A stretch of DNA of 64,000 nt from Lepidostoma basale (Eukaryota; Arthropoda; Insecta; Trichoptera; Lepidostomatidae), in NCBI GenBank assembly GCA_022606425.2, contig JAHDVF020000136.1, positions 434,001-498,000 of the forward strand. The letters are read 5' to 3'. The translations under genes were made by a program, and so were the position numbers. The notes under the pieces are model-generated. The model did no database searches. It was not told the origin of the DNA and was given only the letters and a program-made list of their open reading frames with translations. This document shows, piece by piece, positions 29,096-41,000 of this stretch (positions are counted from its first letter, which is position 1; each line of letters opens with the position of its first letter).

Positions 29096-32000
29096 TGGAT
29101 AATTTATAGAGCGTCATTTTTATAAATTAATCATCTCAAGGACGCTGTAGAAAATGCATCAAAATGCATGCATTTTCTGTTCTTCTTCATGTTATAATAT
29201 ATGTATATTAAAACCTTTGCTTTATGAAATGTATGTACATTACAAAAAATGCTAATTTAATTTAAAATATAACATGGTTAAAAAAATCTTTCATAAGTAC
29301 CTACATATGAACAATATATAAGAGTTTTTTTTTCATATACTCGTACAGTAACTCTTACTAAAAAAAAAAATAAGGCATTTAATGTTGTGATATATATTTA
29401 CGAATTTGTAGTACCATGCAATGGAAAGTATCTTTTTATACTGATGCCTATCGTTTATATTTTCTGTTGCTGTTAAAAGGTTTTCATAATTTTGTGTTAT
29501 GTGAGATGAGAAGCATCAGACTCACTCTGCCGCCCACGTAAGCCGGGCTCCACTGGATGGGATGGTCGGCCTGGTACATCACCATGGGCCGGGCCATCAC
29601 GGAGACGAAGTTGAACACCTTGTCTCTTATCTCGTCGTGATTGTTGATGCGGGCGTAGAAACCTGTACAACAAATTTAAATTATGATTTTTTTTATATAA
29701 ATGCACACTTGCAGACAACGAGCATAAACTACAAGCCCTGGTGTCTAGTATGTATGTGATATGCAAGCGATACGATTTGATGATGAATGTGAATAAGTCC
29801 AAGGTAATGATTTTCGAAAAAGAAGGAAACATGACAGTCTGCAACATTAGTGTAAACGGTGAAAATCTGGAACAAGTGGATGAATTTGTTTATTTAGGAA
29901 GTATGTTTACAAAGGATGGGAGAGTGGAGAAGGATATTGAAAAAAGGGTTGGGGCAGGCAACAGAGTAAACGGTGCACTTAAAGTTGTCATCGCAAACAA
30001 AAGCTTATCCAAAAAAGCTAAGATGGATAATGGTGTTCATGTGCCGACCCTTATGTATGGAAGTGAAACATAGAACTGGCAAAAGAAGGATGAAAGTAGA
30101 ATAAATGTAGTAGAAATGAGATCTCTAAGACGAATGTGTGGTAAATCTGTATATGATAAAGTATCAAATGAAAGTAAAAGAGGTGGATGCGGTGCGAATG
30201 AAAGTGTTATGAACAAAATGTTGAAAGCATCATTAAGATGGTTTGAACACATGGAAAGAATAAGTGAAGACAGAATGGTGAAGAAGTTATATGAAAACGG
30301 CGTGAACGGAGCTAGAAATAGAGGAAGGCCGAGGAAAACGTGGCATGATCAAATCAATCAAATATTAAATGTCGGTCACGTGAGAAGTCGGAGAAATCGA
30401 CGTGCGTGCATGACAATATGTATGAATGTAGAGGAAGCGAGAGAATGTGTCGGGACAGAACAGTGTGGCGTTCCATTCTTTCTGCCTACCCCTCCGGGGA
30501 GACGGCGTGATGGTTAGTTAGTTTTAGTTATAAAATGTAAGCGACGGGGCCGATGGATATTCCAAATATTTTATTTTATTTTACATACAGTAGAAATAAC
30601 ACCACCATCAAGCCAGTGGTGACATATGGTTCTGAGTCGTGGGTAATGACTCTAAACTAGCAACCCCTTATAACGAGCACCGTGAGAGCTGGTCGCCTAT
30701 AATGGATTGCCGAGCTGGAAAGACCAGAGCAACCCAGACCCCGTAAGCGTCTAGACCAGTGGTCCGTACGGACCCTCAGCGGCCTCTGGGATCATTCCGG
30801 ATCCGTGGAAAATTAAAATTCATATGGGGTCCCTGAAAAACGACAGGGGTCCGCGCAAGGTTTTCGTTATTCGGGATAGCTGTTTTGAGGGAACACTTCC
30901 AAGAGCGCCTCATTTATTTTTCATTTCATTTATTTATTTATTTTAAACATATCTAAAGCATTAAAGAATTTTTTTCCAATGCACTAAAGATACAAGTTAG
31001 AGATACACAACAATAAGTAATACATAAAAGATTAATAAAAAGAGCGAGAAACATAAGATGCATGACAAATTAATAAAATAAATATCCCATACAATTATAA
31101 TAAAGATAGTACTTCCCTCAGATGAGCCAAACTATCACAAAATATGTCAAACTCCGAGGTGATACGATTAAGCAAAGATATTGCTCTACCTACCGGCATA
31201 ACCATTGGCAGGTTAGTTCTGCATCGTGGGAGATAAAACAATCTATGGCCCCTTTGTCGAAGATAATTATCAGGGACGAACAGACCTACATCACTCAGGA
31301 TTTCTGAGTTGTGTATACAACCGCCTATCAGTCGAAAGAAATGGACACCCAAGTGAATGTCTCGTCTCCTCTCGAGTGACTGGTAGCCTAGCATCCCTAG
31401 CAAGAAATCAGTTGGAAAGAGCCACGGGTAATATCCATACTCCCTGAGATAGAGGTATCGCAGAAATTTTTTCTGCACCCTCTCCACAATCAGGGAATAT
31501 CGAACCTCATGCGGCGCCCAGATAATGGAACTAAATTCCAACCGTCCTCTCACCAGAGAGTTATACAGCAGCTTCAGCACCTGAATATTACGAAAGATCT
31601 TGGCGTTTCTAATGAAAAAACCAAGCATTTTGAGGGAGCTATTACATAGTGAAGTTATGTGAAGACTAAACGACAAGCGAGCATCGAACAACACCCCTAG
31701 ATCCATGGACGTCGACGCTCTTTCGAGCTGGGCTCATCTCAATTAGGGGCGATTTGGAGTGGCCGGCCCGCTCTCCCGATTTGTTTCCTTGTGATTTTTT
31801 TCTATGGGGTTTTTTGAAATCCTGTGTTTATGTGAATCGTCCAGGGACCCTAAAAGATTTAAAGACCAACATCCAGGAAGAAATTGCCAAGAAAACGCCT
31901 GATATGCTGGCAAAAGTCATGACAAACGCCAGAAATCGGTTTACTCAGTGTATGGAGAATGGGGGAAAAACAAAACTTTAGGTATGTGCCTACATTATAA

Positions 32001-35000
32001 AAAACAAATAAACATTTTCGGATTCATACAATGGGTTTTATTATGTTTTGAAAAAAGGAAATTATGCTGCCGCACCCTTGAACATCCGTTAGAAAAGTAG
32101 GCCTCAACGTCAAACGCACGCTCCTCACTGTTCCAATGCACGATGCCAACTAAACTGCGTCGGGACAAAACTTTATAGTTTCGCCTCCCGAACGAAACCA
32201 CTAGTGCTCCGATACGACATCAACCGACTGAATGGCGTGCATTTTAAAAAATGAAGTTATGCTGCTGCTCCCTATCTGTAAAATAAATCAGCAGGGGGTC
32301 TATGGGACAAAAAATGTTTATGAACAACTGGTCAAGACCAACCGGAGTAAGACCTATTAGAAGGCCTACACAGCGCCTAGTGGATAATGTTCTGGCTGAT
32401 TTAACTAGGTTGGGCGAATCGGACTACTGGGAGCAAAAGACGCAGGATCGAAGAGCTTGGAGGAAAATCATCAAGGAGGCTAATACTCTTCAAGATGCTA
32501 TGCTTATTTATTCAATAAAGTACAGCGGAGCATAGAAGTAAGATGGGGTAGATTAAATGTGGTTTGGCACCCCCTTGTTGTTGCCGTCTTTAAATGTAAG
32601 TCACGGATGGACCGGGGACAGGCCCAGGGAGTGTACGAGCGAGGCTGACAAAAGGGCGCCGCTACGCCCTATAATAGCCTCGGATAGTTTAAAAAAAATA
32701 CTCTTCAAGAGTTGTATGGCCGTAGGAAGTAAACAAGTAAGTATTTCAATTCCATGTGTTACAGTCGGTACAAGAACACCAATGTTAGTATACTTAGAGG
32801 TTATGACGTCATGAAGCAGTAGTTATATTCACCCTTGTTGGAGCAGGCGATCCACTGCATGTGGGCGGCGCCGGGCGCATCCGCCCCCGCCAGGAAGGTG
32901 AAGACGCGGACGGGCATGTGCGGCCAGTTGTGGGCGCGGAAGACGTCTCGCGGCGCGCTGGACGCCCCGCCCGCCACCAGCATGGTCGCCTGGTTGCACT
33001 GGCACCCCTGCCCGGTGCGGTTATACTGGAAACATACCAATAACACATTAAAACTTTGATAAGAAGTCATTCCTTGGTGGTTTGACATATTTAAAATAAA
33101 ATTAAACAATTATGTCACAGTCCGTCCGTCCAGTGCGAACGGTGAGAAATTAGAGAAAGTTACCGAATTTTCCTGTTTCCTGCATGAGAGAGAGTAAAAC
33201 GTATGTGTGGTAGAACGATATACGACAGAATCTCAAATGCTGATATAAGAAAGGAATGTAGAGCGGAAGAAGGTATTATGAACAAAATTATGAAAGGATC
33301 GCTGCGATGGTTCGGACATATGGAACGCATGGATGGAGAAAGAATGGTTAAGAAACTATACGTTAATGATGTAAATGGGGTACAAAGTCGAGGCAGGCCG
33401 AGGAAAACATGGCATGACCAAATTAATCAAATTTTAAGGGTTGGTCATGTTAGAAGTCGGAGGAATCAACGTGCGTGTATGACTCGGTGTATGAATGTAG
33501 AGGAACCTAGAGAGGTTTGCCAGGATAGAGTAGTGTGGCGGTCCATTCTCTCTGCCTTCCCCTGCAGTGAAACGGCGTGATGGTTTGTTTGTTTGTTCGT
33601 TTGTCCTGCATGATGTTTTGGAGGGAATGGTCGAGGGATCGATTGGCGGAGACCCAGACCAGATTTGCCGAGATATGGGCTGCACCTCTTATGCGGAGTT
33701 GAAGAGAGTTGCCGAAGACCGAGCGGAGTGGAAGAGGAGATGCGTCGCCTTGCTGCAGACCAATCATTAGATTGAGACCGGAGAAGAGACTGAATTTGTT
33801 TATCTGGGAAGCATGTTTACAAGAGATGGAAGAATGGAGAAAGATATCGGAAGAAGGGTTGGAGCTGGAAACAAAATAAATAGTGCACTCAAAGTCATTA
33901 CCGCAAATGGAAATACGAGGTCTGTTCAAAAAGTATCGCGAATTTTGAATTTCCGCTGGCTACGTATATTTGATTTTTGATTTTTTTGTAGCGTTATGTT
34001 GGTACTCATGTCCCTTACTTATGCTGACAAGGTCGGCCATTTTGAATGTTTAGTTAATTTTTGACAGCTGTTTTGCTTGGATGTGTTTTGGCTCGTCTTC
34101 GATTTTTGCCTATTCCAAAAAATGGATCAAAGAATCTGTATCAAATTTTGTGTGAAAAACAAAATAAAGTGCGCGGACGCATTTCAAATGTTGACTGTGG
34201 CATATGGTGAAGCTACCTTGGACCAAAGCAACGTTTATCGGTGGTACAAAATGTTCTCAGAGGGCCGAGAAGATATGAACGACGAAGAGCGTGCCGGACG
34301 CCCGAGCACGTCAACAACAGACGAAAACATTGATAAAGTGAAGAAAATAGTATTAGCCAATCGTCGAATAACCGTTAGAGAAGTTGCTGAGGACCTAAAC
34401 ATATCGATTGGCTCGTGCCATTCGATTTTAACCAATGATTTGGGCATGAGTCGGGTCGCCGCGAAATTCGTGCCAAAATTGCTCAATTTCGACCAAAAAC
34501 AGCATCGCGTTAACATTGCTCAGGAGATGTTGGACTCGGTCCGTGACGACCCAAAATGTGCTCCAGAGGGTCATAACTGGTGACGAATCATGGGTTTATG
34601 GTTATGACGTGGAAACCAAAGCTCAATCATCCCAATGGAAGCTGCCGCATGAGCCAAGACCAAAAAAAGCGCGCCAAGTTCGGTCGAACGTGAAGGTTTT
34701 GCTCACAGTTTTCTTCGATTGCAGGGGCGTGGTGCATCATGAGTTCTTGCCACAGGGTAGTACGGTCAATAAGGAATATTACCTGCAAGTTATGCGCAAT
34801 TTGCGCGAAGCAATCCGCCAGAAACGCCCGGATTTGTGGAAGAACAAAAACTGGCTTTTGCACCATGATAACGCCCCTGCTCACACATCGTTGCTTGTGC
34901 GCGAATATTTGGCCAAAAACAACACAGTAATGGTGCCGCAGCCACCGTATTCCCCAGACCTGGCCCCCTGTGACTTTTTCCTGTTTCCAAAACTGAAGAG

Positions 35001-38000
35001 GCCCATGAAAGGACGACGCTACGCCACGATTGAGGAGATAAAGACGGCATCGAAGGAGGAGCTGAACAAGATCACAAAAAATGATTTTTTAAGTGCTTCG
35101 AGGATTGGAAAAAACGTTGGCATAAATGTATTATATCCGAGGGGAATTACTTTGAAGGGGACAAAATAGATATTCATGAATAAATAAATACTTTTTGAAA
35201 AAATATAAAATTCGCGATACTTTTTGAACAGACCTCGTATATCGACTGAAGCAAAGATGGCAGTGCACAATGGAGTTCTAGTCGCGACCCTTATGTATGG
35301 AAGTGAAGCTTGGAGTTGGCAGAAGAAGGATATAATAAATGCCGTAGAAATGAGGTCACTAAGAAGAATGTGCGGAAAAACAATGTTTGATAGAATATCT
35401 AATGATGAAGTAAGAAAGGAATGTAAGGCGGATGAATGCGTGATAAATAAAATTAAGAAAGGGTCACTAAGATGATTTGGACATATGAAACGAATGGATG
35501 AGAGAAGAATGGTTAAAAAGATATATACAAGTAGTGTGATTGGGAAAAGAAATCGAAGAAGGCCAAGGATGACATGGCAATTAATCAATTACTGAAAGGA
35601 GGCCATGTTTGAAGTAGGAACAATCGACGAGCGTGCATGTCACGATGTGTGAATGTAGAAGAGGCGCGAGAATTATGCCAGGATAGAACAGTGCGGCGAT
35701 CCATCCTCTCTGCCTACCCCTCCGGGGAAAGTTAGTTAGTTCAATTAACCACCCTACCACCCTCTAGTATTTTGAATTTCTATTATAATATACGAGTATA
35801 AGCAATGATGAAAACTTAGAAGGATTTTTTCTATAAAATGGCCAACCATTGCAGATTTCTTACTTCGACAATCGATGACTCTTAGGGAGTACTACAATCT
35901 TGCAAATTCCCATTCCAAAGTAAATTTCCTATGTCGTTTGTGTATAGCCCTGCGGAAGCTAGCTACAGAGTGAAATCGGTTTTCTACTTACTTACTTAAA
36001 TAAAGTGGTTTGATGAAGAACCAGATAAGAAGAAGAACCAAATGAAGTGATTTGAAGAAGAAGGAAAATCTGTGTCCCGAAACATGTTTGTGAAAGGCAG
36101 AAAAAAGTGTTTTCAAAAAGTTATTCAAATTAAAACCTCTCTGTCATATTAAAACATCTGTAAAAAAAAATCTATCGGAAGGTATATAAAAAAGTGGCTT
36201 CAGTAAAGAGCAATATAAATACTTGGCATAATTCGGGGTCGCGTTGCGTTAGTCAGGGGAAGTAACGAGGAACGGTTGCCATAAAAGAAAATTCTTTGTA
36301 TCTGCTAAAATAAAGGAATAAAATGTAAACCCGTAAACAAATTTCCTTATCCGAGATTCGTTTCCCATAATCACCGGATGGAATATTCGATAAATTTCAA
36401 ATAAACGTCCCCGCCTTTTGTGCTTCCCGCCGACAGCTACCCGCGCCCCTACCGTACCCACCCGCGCCCTTGGCCGCGTCCTTGGGCCGGCCGCCTCGGT
36501 AGGTACTGCCGCCTTACCTACCTACTAATGCACTCGAGACGTAGTTTCTGATGGCGAATTTTGTCCAAATAATGTTTTTATATTTTTTTTGTTATTTAGA
36601 AAAACTCTCCGAGATCGTGTCCGTAAGAGTAGGAGCTAAGACATAGATGGCTTGTGTTTACGCACTATGGCGCGAAGCATATAGTGTGGTCGGTCCCATA
36701 GTACGCCACACGTTGGTTAACCAGGTATTATAACCCTGACTCCTACCAGTGGCGGTACGCCTATAGAAGCCCAGAAGCCCGGCTTGCGTAAAACATTTTG
36801 AATCAAAACCCCCAAATCTAAGTAATCATGCCCCCGCATAAACCAACAACCCACCAAATCACCTTCCAACAATATTTCCACTAGATGTAAGAGGAATAGT
36901 CACAAGAGCTAAACCTCTGTAAGCCAGAAGAGGTTTTGATTCAAAATTTCTTACGCAAGCCGGGCTTCTGGGCTTCTATGGGAGTACCGCTACTGACTCC
37001 TACTCTGGCACTCCGGTGTGGCCGTAAACTAGCGCAGACATAAGAAAAACTTGCGAAATTGAAGATATCGCTCGGTGCAGTAGGTCCAGAAGAAGATACC
37101 GGAGGGACCATTTAGCCAGCATTGATAGTGACCTGGAAGACCACTTAATAGATGGAGGGACAGCCTTATCATCCCAGAAGACATGATTTCTGTACCACAC
37201 ATCGTTAGATCTATTAAAATAATTTTTATTTTATTTTCATCTTCTTATTCAGCCTATTTCCGTTCATTTCTGGACAAAGACATTCTATTTGCATCCACGC
37301 CACTCTGTCTTTTGCAGACTACATCCAGGATAAGACAATGTGTCAGTTCAGGTCATTCTTCCACCGTAGTTGCGATCGCCTTGCACTTCTCTTTGCGGTC
37401 CGTGGTCTCCAAGTCAGCATTCTCTTTGTCCATTTTTCGTCGAAAACTTTACGCTACATGACCTGCCTATTGCCATTTTAGAGTCGCTCCGCGCTGGAAT
37501 ATGTCAGTGACCTTTATTTTTTCTCTCATCGTATCATTTTTGACTCTGTCACTGAAGGTTTTTCCAAATATGGCTCTTTCCACGGCTTTTTGGGTCACTC
37601 GCAGTTTTTTGGCACTTGGTTTGGACAATGTGACAGTTTCAAGGCCAAAAGTGGTAACCGTTTTTATCATATTAATTAAAAATAGTTTTCAAACTCTTCA
37701 TGTAATTTGAAAATTAGGTTTTTTGTCATGATAGGTTCCCAACGAAGGCAGTACCGCACCCAGGGGGCGCTGGAGCCTTCCATGAAGGCGGTAGCAGGTG
37801 CAAAGGTAAATGCGGGCATTGAGGCAGTCAAGAAGTAACAGATTAAAAAATTATACGTTTATTAGAAATTTAAATATTTTCAACATATTCATTCGTTCAT
37901 TCATTCATTTTTCGGCGCTACATCCCGGTGTGGGACTTGGCCTCCACTGACTTCTGTCCCTGGCCATCTCTCCATAATCCAGCTCCTTCCATTTTATCCC

Positions 38001-41000
38001 AATCTTCTTCCACGCAATCCGCCCATCTTTTCCTCGGTCTGCCTCTTGGTCTCTTTTCGTGAGGCACTCATTTGGATATAATTTTTGGTGTTCTGCTCTC
38101 TGGCATTCTTTCTACATAGCCAGCCAACCATAGGCATTGAGACTTACAGAATCTCACTTCTTTTTCCTGGTTAATCAGTACTTCAAGTTCAAGGTTCCTT
38201 TTGATTATAAGTTCCATCCTCCAGCGTGGGTCAAAAAAATGTCCTCAGTATTATCCTCTCAAAAACTGCCAGCCTGCCTTCCTCCCTCTGCGTTAGAGAC
38301 CATATCTCACAGCCGTAGGTGACTGCTGGTTTTATGATAGTCTAATATATTAAAAGTTTGGTATTCCTGCTGAGTAACTTAGAGCCCAGAAGCTTCTTAC
38401 ACCCATGAAAAGATCGTTTTTTTTTAAAACATATAGAGTATAAATACATTTATTAAAAATTATTGACAACTGGGAAGATGAAAATAAGAAAATGATGTGG
38501 AAATGGCAAAACATGGATGATTGGAGAAAAATATTAAAAAGCCTATATACAACAGTGGATGGAAGAAGGCTGAAGGAAAGAAAGTGAATAAATTGACAAT
38601 AGTTTTCTAGAAGTGTTTGGTGGTTTTCTAGAAGTTTTACACCATTTTTTATGAAACAATAAATCAATAATTAATATCGTAATGTTTCGTTTTTCCGATG
38701 ATAAAAATATAACTTTAAATGTGCGTTGAGAAAATAAAATTGAACGTGAAAAAACCATGTTTTAATTTATAAATAATAAATAAATATTGTATAAATTACC
38801 TTGTGTAGGATCTCGAAGGCCACTGTGAGAGCCGCGGTGAAGTTAGCCTCGTTGCTGGTTTCAGGACTATTTTCCAGGGCGTACTTCAATTCCCTCACGT
38901 TCTCTTGTGTAGCCTGAAAAAATAAAAATATTAAAGAATGCACTGTCAGTGGCAAGGATGTATGAGGCATGCAAAAAGAGTGACTTGGTGATGAATGTGT
39001 CTAAATCTAAAGTGATAGTTTTCGAGAAAGAAGAATGTATGACGATTTGTGATATAAGTGCGATGGGCGAGAAATTGGAGCAAGTTACTGAATTTACGTA
39101 TCTGGGAAGCATGTTTACAAGAGACGGAAAAATGGAGAAAGACATAGAAAGGAGGGTTGGTGCTGGGAATAAAATAAATGGCGCACTCAAAGTCATTACT
39201 GCAAATAGAAATATATCCACAGAAGCAAAGATGGCAGTACACAATGGAGTTCTAGTGCCAACCCTCATGTGTGGAAGTGAAGCTTGGAGCTGGCAAAAGA
39301 AGGATGAAAGCAGGATAAACGCCGTAGAAATGAGATCACTAAGAAGAATGTGCGGGAAAACGTTGTATGATAGAATACCGAACGATGAAATAAGAAAGAA
39401 ATGTAAGACAGATGACTGCATCGTGAATAAAATTAAAAAAGGATCCCTGAGATGGTTCGGATATATGGAACGAATGGATGAGAGTAGAATGGTTAAAAAG
39501 TTGTACACAAGCAGTGTGAGTGGGAAAAGAAGCCGAGGACGACCGAGGAAAACATGGCATGACCAAATTAACCAATTACTAAAAGGCGGCCAAATTCGAA
39601 ATCGGAATAATCGACGTGCGTGCATGGTGCGATGTATGAATGTGGAGGAAGCCCGAGAGGTGTGCCAGGACAGGCCAGTGTGGCGATCCATCCTCTCTGC
39701 CTACCCCTCCGGGGAAATGGCGTAATGGTTAGTTAGTTAGTTAGTATTAAGTAGATTGATTATATAAACCATTGTTTTGGGGCAAACACAAAAATACTTC
39801 AACATTTTTAAGCGTTTAATTTGGAAGAATATTCCATATATCCTTCCTGGAATAAGGAATTACCTGCCAGTTGGTAATTAAGTGCCGAGAATCTAAGAGT
39901 GACCCTAAGAGCCATGGAAAGAGCCATGTTAGGAATAAACCTCAGAGACAGAGTTAGAAACAGAAACGATACGGTGAGAGAAAAAACAAAGGTCACTGAC
40001 ATCATCCACCGGATGGAGACTCTAAAATGGTAATGAGCAGGTCACGTAGCCAGAAGCTCAGATGAAAAATGGACTAGAAGACTGTTGACTTGGAGACCAT
40101 GCAGGGCGACCGCAACTACGGTGGAAGGATGATCTGAACAGACACGTCGGAATAACCTGGATGCAGTCTGCACAAGACAGAGTGACATGGAAGCGAATAG
40201 AGGAGGCCTTTGTCCAGGAGTGGACGGGAATTGGCTGAGGAAGAAGAATTTGGAACACTATTATGACAATCTGAAATATTTGTCAAAGAAGACTAAATGA
40301 CACTCATGTATCCAATTTTCCAGAGGTTAAAATTGTATGAAACATTTATAAACAGGTGCATATTTAATATTTATTTTACAATACAAGCAGATATTATTTT
40401 TTTTAACCTTACTATATTATATACCAAGTTTATGTTATGCTAATTTGGCAGAATATGTTATTTGATGATAATTTATATTATATTACCGAGTAAATGGGCT
40501 TCACAATAACACACTTTGGCTTTTATTTATATAGATAGAAACTACATTTAGAAATTAGTTATGTTGTTATCATAATGAAGCTACGGTGGCGGCGAAACCG
40601 CTTGTTATAAAAACAAATGAACTTATAGATATAAAATAATAAATCACTTTGTATTTAACCACGGTATGGTTATTATAATCGATGCCAACTAGTTTCGCTT
40701 GGACCCTTCCTCCATCAGGGCAGTATAATAACTTATTAATTTATTATATTGCCCTGATGAAGCTTGGGTCCAAGCGAAACTAATTGGCATCAATTATGCA
40801 TTAAAAATATAATTATCTATTTTTATTTTTGACAAACTAAACAGAATTCCATAATGACTTTTTTTTATGAATTAAATCACTCTTTTCTCCATTTTTTTGT
40901 TAATTTCTCTCGACATGTTTCGAAGGCTTTACACCTTCACCATCGGTAGAATGATATAAACGTTTATATCGTACTCCCGATGGTGAATTTGTAAAGCCTT

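Larger units (their letters stand above)
33784..35742 (+). mobile_element. LINE-A copy interrupted by a mariner
   Basis: EFVYLGSMFTRDGRMEKDI to TANGN before the insertion, then STEAKMAVHNGVLVATLMYG onward after it. The two halves join exactly when the mariner and one TA are removed. Tail GGGAAAGTTAGTTAG. Confidence 0.92.

Noticed and set aside
38867..39691. A 274-residue - strand open frame
   Set aside because: It is the antisense of the intact LINE-A coding frame and resembles no protein; it also overlaps an exon edge.
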